A DNA stretch of 10,734 nt from an uncultured bacterium (GCA_905215275.1 CAJMPE010000057.1:1-10734), one strand, 5' to 3'. Shown: positions 1-7,739, counted from the stretch's first letter. Translations and numbers: made by a program. The notes: generated by a model not told the origin, from the letters alone.

Positions 1-20
1 TTGCCTCGGGGCTTTTTTCT
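1..20 (+). terminator. 3' half of an upstream intrinsic terminator (partial)
   Basis: The window opens with CCTCGGGG running directly into a six-T tract (13-18), which looks like the descending arm and U-tract of a rho-independent terminator for a plus-strand gene to the left. The ascending arm lies outside the window, so the hairpin cannot be verified. Confidence 0.4.
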
Positions 21-159
21 TATCTAACAGAAGTAGTCAAAATAGCCCCGTCCCAAATTAACTACTTTGATTTCGTGTGCTGGGCGAAAGATTGGGTAGT
101 ATAGCTATTCAATGCGGCGACCCTGCCGTGTGTTAACCGCTACGTACCGGAGGTGTTCC

Positions 160-660
160 ATGGTTCGTGTCGACATAGAGACCATCGTCATGGCCGCCGG
201 TCCCGTGCCATCGCTTATCGTGCTTCGTGAGCGCTGCGGCAAGTCGGATTCGACGGCGCCCCTGCGTTCGCTTTCCATTCAGACCGGCTCGTTTGAGGCT
301 GCGGCCATTAGCCGTGGTATCGATAGCGGTCGCGCCGAGCGCCCGATAACGCATGACCTGCTGCTTGACACCGTCGATGCCCTGGGCGCCAAGCTCGAGC
401 GCATCGAGATCGTTCGTGCCGAGCCGCCGGTGTTCTATGCGACGATTGTCGTGCTGGTCGATGGTGACGAGCGCAAGATTGACGCCCGCCCCAGTGACGC
501 CATTGCCCTTGCCGTGCGCAGCAATGCCCCCATGTTCGTGGAGGACGACATCATGAATCGTCTGGGTACCGTTTCTGCCCATGCCGAGGAGGTTGACGAC
601 GAGCAGGAGTTCGAGAAGTTCGACGAGTTCGTCCATACGCTCTCCCCCGATGATTTCTAA
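160..660 (+). CDS. Bifunctional nuclease family protein (DUF151/BFN domain)
   Basis: A 166-residue cytoplasmic protein of the bifunctional nuclease family (DUF151), members of which have been reported with DNase/RNase activity. The role in bacteria is poorly defined. The domain covers about residues 1-135. The clearest signature is the conserved block ARPSDAIALAVRSNAPMFV at residues 109-127; an earlier conserved block is RPITHDLL near 61-68. The tail after about residue 137 is very acidic (runs of Glu and Asp). I chose the ATG at 160 because a GGAGG ribosome site sits at 149-153 with good spacing; an in-frame ATG at 112 has no such site and would add residues unlike the family. No sound promoter was found: a TAGTAT at 97-102 lacks a -35 partner. 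It is first in a run of three same-strand genes. Family assignment is solid; biochemical activity is inferred. Confidence 0.9.
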   Translation: MVRVDIETIVMAAGPVPSLIVLRERCGKSDSTAPLRSLSIQTGSFEAAAISRGIDSGRAERPITHDLLLDTVDALGAKLERIEIVRAEPPVFYATIVVLVDGDERKIDARPSDAIALAVRSNAPMFVEDDIMNRLGTVSAHAEEVDDEQEFEKFDEFVHTLSPDDF

Positions 661-690
661 ATGTCTGGCACACGAGCGGAGAGGTCGCTG

Positions 691-1047
691 ATGGGTAACC
701 GCGCATCAGCTGAAGCGGCCGCCATCGCGCGTGAAGCCCAGATGCGCTCGGAGGCATCCGAGGCGGCTCGCATCGCCTATGTGACGCAGGCCCGCACGCT
801 TCGCGAGCGCCGCGGCTCCTATATCAAGATGGTTATCATCTCCGCCCTTGTCGCGGTAATCTGTTCTCGTCTTCGTGGTACAGTTGGTGCGCTTGGGTTT
901 TCGATTTCAACAGGCTTGGTAATCTGGGGTGTGGTCGATGCAGTCATGCTGACCAACCAGATCAAGGTACTCGACAAGCGCGCGATGGATATGATGCGCG
1001 CCCGCGACGCTGCCGCCAAGATCGCTGCCGAGGCACAAGAACTGTAA
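691..1047 (+). CDS. Small two-helix membrane protein, function unknown
   Basis: A 118-residue protein I do not recognise. Residues 1-40 are a charged, alanine-rich probable helix. Two hydrophobic segments follow, about 44-59 and 66-88, joined by a short basic turn (SRLRG). A second charged, alanine-rich helix (about 90-118) ends the protein. The hairpin topology with both ends on the same side, probably the cytoplasm, is inferred from the flanking positive charges. I prefer the ATG at 691, which follows GGAGAGG with about six bases spacing. An in-frame ATG at 661 directly abuts the stop codon of the preceding gene but has no ribosome site of its own. The tight packing suggests co-transcription with both neighbours. 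Possible roles such as membrane anchor or scaffold cannot be told apart from sequence alone. Confidence 0.75.
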   Translation: MGNRASAEAAAIAREAQMRSEASEAARIAYVTQARTLRERRGSYIKMVIISALVAVICSRLRGTVGALGFSISTGLVIWGVVDAVMLTNQIKVLDKRAMDMMRARDAAAKIAAEAQEL

Positions 1048-1077
1048 CGACGCCGGATTCGATGGGAAGGTCTAGAG

Positions 1078-1527
1078 ATGGCACAGGATATGCAGGACGC
1101 CGGTAACGTCTCCGCCGAGCTCGACGCCATGGTGTGTGACCTGATTGGCGCGTTCTTGGACGATCTTGCCGCCGGCGAGAATCCGGGCGTAGTTGTGGCG
1201 ATCGAGGACGCTGCTTCCAACCGCTATCTGGCCGCGCTCGACGAGGATGGCGAGGAGGCGTGCCTCGAGGCCGCCACCAACTTTATCTCCGAGCACAAGA
1301 TGGGTCTTAAGGACGAGGGCCTGGGCCGCATCGCCCGCTATGCCATCGGCTATACCGGCTGCGTCGAGATTGACGGCGGCTACCATGACGCTCTGCTCGT
1401 GAGCTTCTTTGAGACGACGCTCGAGAGCGGCTTTTCGGCATATGTGCTGTATGAGGGCATGGGCGCCGGCGATGGTTTTATGTGGAGCGACCCTGAACCT
1501 GCAGGTGAGGAAACCCCTCTCATCTAA
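1078..1527 (+). CDS. Conserved acidic hypothetical protein
   Basis: A 149-residue, strongly acidic protein with no signal peptide and no convincing membrane segment, so probably cytoplasmic. I do not recognise a domain. The composition looks like a folded alpha/beta protein: an amphipathic Asp/Glu-rich N-terminal helix (about 10-32), alternating hydrophobic strands (VVVAIED, ALLVSFFET, AYVLYEG) and a Pro/Glu-rich tail. The start is supported by GGAAGG at 1065-1070, seven bases before the ATG. It begins 30 bases after the membrane-protein gene, so it is probably the last gene of the same operon. No clear hairpin terminator follows before typA. Codon use matches the neighbours and the frame is intact, so it is very likely a real gene; function is unknown. 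Confidence 0.75.
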   Translation: MAQDMQDAGNVSAELDAMVCDLIGAFLDDLAAGENPGVVVAIEDAASNRYLAALDEDGEEACLEAATNFISEHKMGLKDEGLGRIARYAIGYTGCVEIDGGYHDALLVSFFETTLESGFSAYVLYEGMGAGDGFMWSDPEPAGEETPLI

Positions 1528-1644
1528 AATCGCTAAAATAAACGAGTTTTCGGTAAAAGGCTCAATATTCCCGCTGAGCGTTGTGTTGCTGGGCGGGCCG
1601 CATACGTGTGCCGTTTGTATATGGATAGAAGATAGGGGAACTAC

Positions 1645-3483
<1,839 letters not shown>

Positions 3484-3513
3484 GCGCTGGGGCTTATAAC
3501 CGCCAACAAGAAA

Positions 3514-3545
3514 GGGCGTCGACCGCAATGGTCGGCGCCCTTTTT
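3514..3545 (+). terminator. Intrinsic terminator of typA, possibly bidirectional
   Basis: An 11-bp stem (3514-3524 with 3530-3540, one G-U pair) closed by a GCAAT loop is followed by five T residues at 3541-3545. It starts 30 bases after the typA stop codon. On the minus strand the same hairpin is followed by a T-rich stretch, so it could also stop transcripts of the converging 3612-4757 gene. Confidence 0.9.
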
Positions 3546-3572
3546 GGTGTACAGGGATTGAGCCGGTCTGCA

Positions 3573-3604
3573 CCCCTGCAAAGGTGCCTGCCCCTTTGCA
3601 GGGG
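3573..3604. repeat. Perfect 12-bp inverted repeat, REP-like palindrome
   Basis: CCCCTGCAAAGG at 3573-3584 is the exact reverse complement of CCTTTGCAGGGG at 3593-3604, with an eight-base loop. It lies seven bases past the stop of the minus-strand bactofilin-like gene and between two convergent genes. There is no T-tract on either side, so it is not a standard terminator by itself. The loop and flank (GGTGCCTGCCCC) resemble a GGGGnCAGGCACC-type motif I associate with dispersed REP-like elements; that link is from memory. Only one copy is in this window. Confidence 0.6.
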
Positions 3605-3611
3605 TCGACGG

Positions 3612-4757
3612 CTAGGCGGAGGGAAGGCCCGGGGTGTTGGCGGCCTGCTGCGGCTTGAGGCGGGCGTTGCGCCAGATGATTTGGATAACGTAGCCGAGCA
3701 TAAAGACAAAGGCCACGCCGCTGACGAAGTCGCCGATGAGGGGAAGTCCTGTGAGAGCGCCTGCGGCCACACCGCCGACGGCTGCCATGGCGTAGCGGTT
3801 CTGGTTATGTCCGACCATGCGAGCGATCGCGCATCCCGCAAAGGCGGTGGAGACCAGCGCGACGCCGATCACGGCGCACATGAGGGCTCCGGCAAGCGAC
3901 AGGCCGGCGATAGAGATAATCAGCAACAATACGGCAGGGACAATGGCTACCGTACCCAAAAGACCGCTCACCCACAGGGGCGTGGGGCGCTGGTGGAGCA
4001 TTCCGGCGGCGCTGGCGGTCGCTCGCGGAAAGACGAGCTCGAGCAGCAGAGCGGCAAAGCAGGTCGAGAGCGCCGCGGCGACGATGCCGCCGATGACATC
4101 GTTAATGGTGGAAGTATCTTCGTTCTCGGTGCGGTCGATCTTGAGCGCGCCGACCTCGGCTCCTGCGGCGCGCTCGGGGTCCTCGGAAACATGCGCGTTC
4201 ACGGTGCCGGTAATGCGGGCATTCTTGCCCAAGACGAGTTTATCGGCCCAAACCTCGACATCGCCCTCGACGGTGCCGTCGATGGTCACGGTGTCGCCCG
4301 CGAGCACTGCCGACTTGGTAGAACCGCGCAGGGCAACTGTCTCGCCCATCGCGTAAAAACAGTTGGCGGTGCTACCAGTGTTGAGCACGACATGCTGACC
4401 GGCTACCGTCACGCTGCCATCGATTGCGGTTTTGGAGATATCGATGGTGCGCGCCGCCAGGCGAACGGCTCCGCCTACGGTGCAGTCGCGAGTCGACAAG
4501 CTCTCGCCTGCCGCGATAATATCGCGGCCGATGGAGGTGTCGTCCAGGTTGAGGCTCTGACCGGCCCAGTACAGGTCGCCTTCGACGCCAGATGGGGTGG
4601 AGTCTTCGTCGGTCGCGAGAACGTTTCCGGCGGTATCCGTGCCGGCAAAGGCTCCGGCGGGAAGGGCAACGAGCGCCAACGCGATGAGGGCGAGTGCGAA
4701 AAAGAGGCGACCTCGCGTTTTGCGACGTTGCGTCGGCGGGAATTGATTGCAAGGCAT
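3612..4757 (-). CDS. Exported bactofilin-like (polymer-forming) membrane protein
   Basis: A 381-residue protein. Residues 1-38 form a signal peptide: a basic N-region, a hydrophobic core at 18-34 and an AFA cleavage site before Gly39. Residues about 50-200 carry repeating short strands such as VEGDLYWAGQSL and VEGDVEVWADKLV, typical of the right-handed beta-helix of bactofilin/polymer-forming proteins. Residues about 217-370 hold four or five hydrophobic membrane segments, with a basic C-terminus. Classical bactofilins are small, cytoplasmic and lack this membrane part, so here the beta-helix is expected on the outer face of the membrane. A role in envelope organisation is inferred, not shown. 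The start at 4757 has GAAGGA (plus-strand 4764-4769) six bases upstream. It lies 106 bases downstream of the TRIC-family gene on the same strand, so they may be co-transcribed. Its 3' end converges on typA. Confidence 0.82.
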   Translation of the reverse strand: MPCNQFPPTQRRKTRGRLFFALALIALALVALPAGAFAGTDTAGNVLATDEDSTPSGVEGDLYWAGQSLNLDDTSIGRDIIAAGESLSTRDCTVGGAVRLAARTIDISKTAIDGSVTVAGQHVVLNTGSTANCFYAMGETVALRGSTKSAVLAGDTVTIDGTVEGDVEVWADKLVLGKNARITGTVNAHVSEDPERAAGAEVGALKIDRTENEDTSTINDVIGGIVAAALSTCFAALLLELVFPRATASAAGMLHQRPTPLWVSGLLGTVAIVPAVLLLIISIAGLSLAGALMCAVIGVALVSTAFAGCAIARMVGHNQNRYAMAAVGGVAAGALTGLPLIGDFVSGVAFVFMLGYVIQIIWRNARLKPQQAANTPGLPSA

Positions 4758-4863
4758 AGGTGGTCCTTCGTTAGGTGTTCAACATGTATCTAACAGGGTA
4801 CCCAACGCGCGGGCGCTCTAAAAGAACCTCTCGGTTGCATTTCGAAGGGCTGTGCCGTGCTGT

Positions 4864-5553
4864 CTACTTTTTGCGATGCAAGAAGCGCGCGATGTCTTCC
4901 TCGGTAGGGCTTTTGATGTCAAAGCGCAGCGAGAGCCAGCGCAGGCCCATGGTCACGACAACGCATACGACTAACGCGGCGACATTGCTCATAATGCCGC
5001 TCATAACGAGACACACATAGCTTGCCGATCCGGCGATAGCCGCGATGGCATAAAAGTTAGTGCGTTGGAAAATGCCCGGAACCACGCCCATAAAGCCGTC
5101 GCGCAACATGCCGCCACCCACCGCGGTGAAAAAGCCCATCATGATGCATACGGCCGGCGCAAAGCCATAAACCAGTGCCTTGTCCGCTCCGGTGGCGGCG
5201 TAGATGCCGACCGAGACGATGTCGAGCAATGGGATGAGTTTCTCGGGTTTATCGACGATTGCCGGGAAGATGTAGATGATGGCCGCTGTGGCGATGGAGA
5301 GCGGCAGCGCCATTGGCTGGTTGAGGATGTAGACGTTGCCGACCTGGAGTGTCATATCGCGCAAAAGACCACCGCCCAGACCGCAGACCACCGCGAGCGC
5401 GACCGCGCCCACCAGGTCGAGCTTGTGTTCGCGCGCAACCAGCACACCCGAGATCGATGCAGCGACAACGGCGAACATCTCGAGCCAAAAGGGGATAGCG
5501 ACCATGGCGTCCGAGGCATGTGAGGTAACGGTTATAGCGGCGACGACGGGCAA
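4864..5553 (-). CDS. TRIC cation channel / UPF0126 family membrane protein
   Basis: A 229-residue polytopic membrane protein with about seven hydrophobic segments. The family is built as an internal duplication, and both copies of its signature are visible: GLGGGLLRD near residues 58-66 and AVGGGMLRD near 144-152. Prokaryotic homologues of TRIC channels form trimers that conduct monovalent cations; the physiological role in bacteria is uncertain. I favour the TTG start at 5553 because AAAGGA lies seven bases upstream (5561-5566). The frame remains open to an ATG at 5670, but those extra 39 residues are polar, unlike the family, and would run into the repeat at 5669-5735. An internal ATG at 5505 is possible but lacks a good ribosome site. 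A TACTAT (5595-5600) may be the -10 of its promoter; the -35 is poor. It ends in a lysine-rich tail. Confidence 0.88.
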   Translation of the reverse strand: MPVVAAITVTSHASDAMVAIPFWLEMFAVVAASISGVLVAREHKLDLVGAVALAVVCGLGGGLLRDMTLQVGNVYILNQPMALPLSIATAAIIYIFPAIVDKPEKLIPLLDIVSVGIYAATGADKALVYGFAPAVCIMMGFFTAVGGGMLRDGFMGVVPGIFQRTNFYAIAAIAGSASYVCLVMSGIMSNVAALVVCVVVTMGLRWLSLRFDIKSPTEEDIARFLHRKK

Positions 5554-5668
5554 GATGGGGTCCTTTGAGTTACGGGTTTGGACAATGCCCGTACATAGTA
5601 CATGTTCGGCGCCGATTGCGACCCTATTGCTCGGCAAACGGTCGGGACTGGGTACGGTCATAAGTTCC

Positions 5669-5735
5669 AAACATGTACATCAGCCTCCAAAGATGTCGAA
5701 AAATGTCGGTTTTGGAGGGTGGCGTACACGTTTGG
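5669..5735. repeat. Palindromic 67-base repeat, copy 1
   Basis: Nearly the same 67 bases recur at 6878-6944 in the same orientation (61 of 67 identical). Each copy is itself an imperfect palindrome: arms 5669-5691 and 5711-5733 pair at 20 of 23 positions, one of them G-U, around a 19-base loop. The loop contains a direct repeat ATGTCG-AAAA-ATGTCG. This copy lies between the stop of the DUF559 gene (5764) and the start of the TRIC-family gene. There is no T-tract, so it is not an ordinary terminator. Confidence 0.85.
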
Positions 5736-5763
5736 GGGAAGCGCGGGGTGAGTGGGTTCGTCG

Positions 5764-6771
5764 TTACTCAGAAGGCGACTCTTCGGCTTGATCGCTCTTC
5801 CAGTTGCGGATAAGCACCTTGCGCAGTTCGTTTTGCTTTCGCTGATACCCGACATCTACGCAACGAGGCATGCCGAGTGCTTCGCGGATATTGTTCATGG
5901 CACGGTGGAAAGCGAGTTGGCTGGCAAATTGCGTTGAGGTGAGCGTGACGATGCGATAGCCCATTTGGGCGAGTACGGCCTCTCGCTCCGCATCTGCTCC
6001 CTTGCGTTCGGCCTCGTCGTGAAAGCCGCCCTTATATTCGATGCCGAGCTCTCTGCGCTTATAGGTAACAAGAGTGTCGATTTTGAGCGTTCGAGCTTTG
6101 GTGCAATGCCAAAGTCGTTTAGGGATTTCGAGCGGCTTGTTGAGTTCGACACCTCGGATGCCAACGCCGCCTTCGCTCGTCGGGAGTGAAAGGGCGATAG
6201 CGGATGCGGTCTCCATGGGTGAGGCTGAGTGGTCGTAGATATGCCTGAGCGCGAGTCGGGCGCGTGTGGCACCGGGTTTGCCGGGGTGCCGATCGAGCAG
6301 ATCGACAATTTCGTTCTTGGAAGCGGTAGCTGGTTGATCGGTGTAAGGGTCATCGGGATTGAGCCCCATGCGATAATTACCGCAAACTTCGTAGCCGTAT
6401 TCGAGGTATTCGATTCCGTCCATCCACTCGGCAGCGAATACGAAGGTAAGGGCTTCGTCGGTGATAAAAATACCAGGGGACAGCTCGTCAATATGGTCGT
6501 AGGGTAGATTTTGGCCAAGAACGTGGCAATTTACACCGTTGGCGCGGATTCGCTCGAAGGCAAATACAACGGAGATATCGATAGTCTCAAGCATGCTAGT
6601 GGGAATACCGCAGTCGGTAAGAGCCTGTCGAATGCGCGTGATACGCTGCTGGGTGGAGAGGCCTCTTGCGCCTATCTGATAGTCGTGTTGCGCGATCGCT
6701 TGAACCAGGTCTTGTGGCGCATGATGGACGAGCCATGCGGTTTTATGCGTAATGAGAACAGGAGTATCCAT
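5764..6771 (-). CDS. AbiEi-like / DUF559 protein with PD-(D/E)XK nuclease domain
   Basis: A 335-residue protein. The C-terminal part (about 225-300) fits a DUF559/Vsr-like endonuclease fold: Asp232 in LKIDTLV, then Glu245 and Lys247 in GIEYKGGFH form a D-x(12)-E-x-K site, followed by a basic/acidic helix (AERKGADAEREAVLAQMGYRI) and a strand. The middle contains SPMETASAIALSLP (184-197), a motif typical of the actinobacterial AbiEi/DUF559 family. The N-terminal 150 residues are less familiar and lack an obvious winged-helix DNA-binding domain. In AbiE systems the AbiEi protein is the antitoxin of an AbiEii nucleotidyltransferase; no such partner is next to it. The role (DNA repair, defence or selfish element) is unknown. 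GAGAGG (6778-6783) sits six bases before the ATG at 6771. The gene is bracketed by two copies of the 67-base palindromic repeat. Catalytic residues look intact, so activity is plausible but unproven. Confidence 0.75.
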   Translation of the reverse strand: MDTPVLITHKTAWLVHHAPQDLVQAIAQHDYQIGARGLSTQQRITRIRQALTDCGIPTSMLETIDISVVFAFERIRANGVNCHVLGQNLPYDHIDELSPGIFITDEALTFVFAAEWMDGIEYLEYGYEVCGNYRMGLNPDDPYTDQPATASKNEIVDLLDRHPGKPGATRARLALRHIYDHSASPMETASAIALSLPTSEGGVGIRGVELNKPLEIPKRLWHCTKARTLKIDTLVTYKRRELGIEYKGGFHDEAERKGADAEREAVLAQMGYRIVTLTSTQFASQLAFHRAMNNIREALGMPRCVDVGYQRKQNELRKVLIRNWKSDQAEESPSE

Positions 6772-6877
6772 TGGGGACCTCTCGCTTTATGCCGATATGC
6801 AGTCCTTATGTCCGTTGAAGTGAGGAAATATACCGAATGCTGGCAAAACGGCCGATCGTGCGCCGAGTGCGATATGC

Positions 6878-6944
6878 AAACGTGTACATCAGCCTTCAAA
6901 GATGTCGAAAAATGTCGTTTTTGGAGGGTGATGTACATGTTTGG
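6878..6944. repeat. Palindromic 67-base repeat, copy 2
   Basis: Second copy of the repeat at 5669-5735. Its arms, 6878-6900 and 6920-6942, pair at 22 of 23 positions including two G-U pairs; the single mismatch is a central G-G also seen in copy 1. The loop (6901-6919) keeps the ATGTCG-AAAA-ATGTCG core. It lies about 107 bases upstream of the DUF559 gene start and 34 bases before the terminator of tRNA-Ser(CGA). Confidence 0.85.
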
Positions 6945-6977
6945 TTGGGGCGTGCGGCCGAGAGAGGATTCGATAAC

Positions 6978-7004
6978 AAAAAAGCTCCCATTCCCGGGAG
7001 CTTT
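6978..7004 (-). terminator. Intrinsic terminator of tRNA-Ser(CGA)
   Basis: Read on the minus strand, a nine-bp perfect stem (6996-7004 with 6981-6989) with a six-base loop runs into a run of U residues (6983 down to 6978). It starts 11 bases after the tRNA 3' end. Confidence 0.9.
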
Positions 7005-7015
7005 CTCAACCAAAA

Positions 7016-7106
7016 TGGCGGAGGAGGAGGGATTCGAACCCTCGTGACCTTATACAGGCCAAACGGTTTTCGAGACCGCCGCATTCAACCACTCTGCCAC
7101 CCCTCC
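7016..7106 (-). tRNA. tRNA-Ser, anticodon CGA
   Basis: A 91-base tRNA with encoded CCA at 7016-7018. The acceptor stem GGAGGGG pairs with CTCCTCC (one G-U) and is followed by a G discriminator, as expected for serine. The anticodon loop CTCGAAA gives CGA, which reads UCG. The TTCGAAT T-loop region is present, and a long variable arm between the anticodon and T stems is the class II mark of tRNA-Ser. It lies 48 bases after the other tRNA-Ser and has its own terminator. Confidence 0.96.
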
Positions 7107-7115
7107 GCGTGGGGT

Positions 7116-7145
7116 AAAAACAAAGCAGGCTCGAAGGCCTGCTTT
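7116..7145 (-). terminator. Intrinsic terminator between the two tRNA-Ser genes
   Basis: On the minus strand a nine-bp perfect stem (7137-7145 with 7122-7130) closed by a six-base loop is followed by GTTTTTA (U-run from 7120 to 7116). It begins nine bases after the 3' end of tRNA-Ser(GGA). If efficient, tRNA-Ser(CGA) would depend on read-through or on a promoter inside a very short spacer. Confidence 0.85.
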
Positions 7146-7154
7146 GGAATTAAC

Positions 7155-7245
7155 TGGCGGAGAGTCAGGGATTTGAACCCTGGAGACGCTTTTGACGCCT
7201 ACACGATTTCCAATCGTGCTCCTTCGGCCACTCGGACAACTCTCC
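7155..7245 (-). tRNA. tRNA-Ser, anticodon GGA
   Basis: A 91-base tRNA with encoded CCA at 7155-7157. The acceptor stem GGAGAGT pairs perfectly with ACTCTCC, with a G discriminator. The anticodon stem CACGA/TCGTG carries the loop TTGGAAA, giving GGA, which reads UCC and UCU. A long variable arm (GGCGTCAAAAGCGTC region) confirms class II tRNA-Ser. A strong promoter lies just upstream. Confidence 0.96.
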
Positions 7246-7261
7246 GTTAAATGCGAAAGTC

Positions 7262-7289
7262 AGTATACACGAGGAATCGCAAAGTGCAA
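7262..7289 (-). promoter_or_regulatory. Promoter of the tRNA-Ser genes
   Basis: Reading the minus strand, TTGCAC (7289-7284) and TATACT (7267-7262) are separated by 16 bases and match the -35 and -10 of the primary sigma factor closely. The predicted start of transcription is near 7255, about ten bases before the mature tRNA 5' end. No other promoter in the window is this clear. Confidence 0.8.
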
Positions 7290-7684
7290 ACAGAAAAGTT
7301 GGCATTTTTTGAAACGCTTGGCTTCGTGATGGGGTCCAGGAGGCCAAAAACGGGCTCTGACCAGCATGGCTGCATGCGGCAAATTGTTCAAAATGAGTAT
7401 TTATAAACGACGTGGCAGCAATTTTAAAAATCTTTGAACGGTGTTGTGAACCACTGGTATGCATTTTGTGACCACAACCATGCGCCCGTTGACCTGCGAC
7501 TTGGCTCAGCTTGTCCTCACGGCACCGTATCTTGTCCACAGATCCGTCAAGCTTTTGGTCAGCATTTGGTTGGAATGCGAATGAAACGTCGTGCGAGTAT
7601 GGGCATATGTGGAGGTCATGAGGTTGTAGCTGCATATTCTTGCAGCCTAGGAGGTTGAAAGATATTATTACCAAGTCTTTTCCT

Positions 7685-7713
7685 GCTTCAGGCGCACCTT
7701 CACGACCTGAAGC
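7685..7713 (+). promoter_or_regulatory. rpsF leader hairpin, candidate S6:S18 autoregulatory site
   Basis: GCTTCAGG (7685-7692) pairs perfectly with CCTGAAGC (7706-7713) around a 13-base loop (CGCACCTTCACGA), ending 13 bases before the rpsF ribosome site. In several bacterial phyla the S6:S18 complex represses its own operon through a structured element in the rpsF leader. Position and shape fit that idea; I cannot confirm the conserved motif by eye, so this is inference. Confidence 0.4.
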
Positions 7714-7739
7714 CACATTTGCCCAGAGGAGGTGACAAT

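Larger units (their letters stand above)
7246..7739. other. Divergent intergenic region and rpsF leader (494 bases)
   Basis: No gene is supported here. The region holds, left to right: the tRNA promoter (minus strand); an AT-rich patch near 7380-7440 with TATTTATAAA, which could hold a plus-strand promoter, and a GTTCAAA/TTTGAAC inverted repeat; a TTGTG-AC-CACAA palindrome (7466-7477); a DnaA-box-like TTGTCCACA (7532-7540) with a one-mismatch relative TTGTCCTCA (7511-7519); a small GCTGCA/TGCAGC hairpin (7629-7646); an unused ribosome-site-like AGGAGG (7649-7654); and the hairpin just before rpsF. The ribosomal operon promoter must be here, but no confident -35/-10 pair was found. A short open frame at 7434-7658 has atypical codon use and no ribosome site. 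Confidence 0.6.

Noticed and set aside
1528..1644. Promoter for typA (TTGTGT at 1581 with TACGTG at 1603, or TATATG at 1618)
   Set aside because: Each pair fails either spacing or -10 quality, so none is reported as a feature.
3528..4793. Plus-strand open frame of 421 codons opposite the bactofilin-like gene
   Set aside because: The minus-strand gene has a signal peptide, membrane segments and a ribosome site; the opposite frame is Gly/Arg/Asp-rich with no recognisable fold.
5669..6944. CRISPR array from the palindromic repeats
   Set aside because: Only two copies, about 1.2 kb apart, with a gene rather than spacers between them.
6672..7013. Open frames translating through the 67-base repeat (for example near 6672-7013 and 5658-5855, minus strand) with similar peptides containing HFSTSL
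   Set aside because: The similarity comes from the noncoding palindromic repeat being read in the same frame twice, not from related proteins; no ribosome sites.
5669..7106. Integrative element inserted at the tRNA-Ser(CGA) 3' end
   Set aside because: No integrase gene and no second copy of the tRNA 3' end was seen; the flanking repeats are unrelated to the tRNA sequence.
7434..7658. Short plus-strand open frame of 74 codons in the rpsF leader
   Set aside because: No ribosome site, codon use unlike the neighbours, and it covers likely regulatory DNA.
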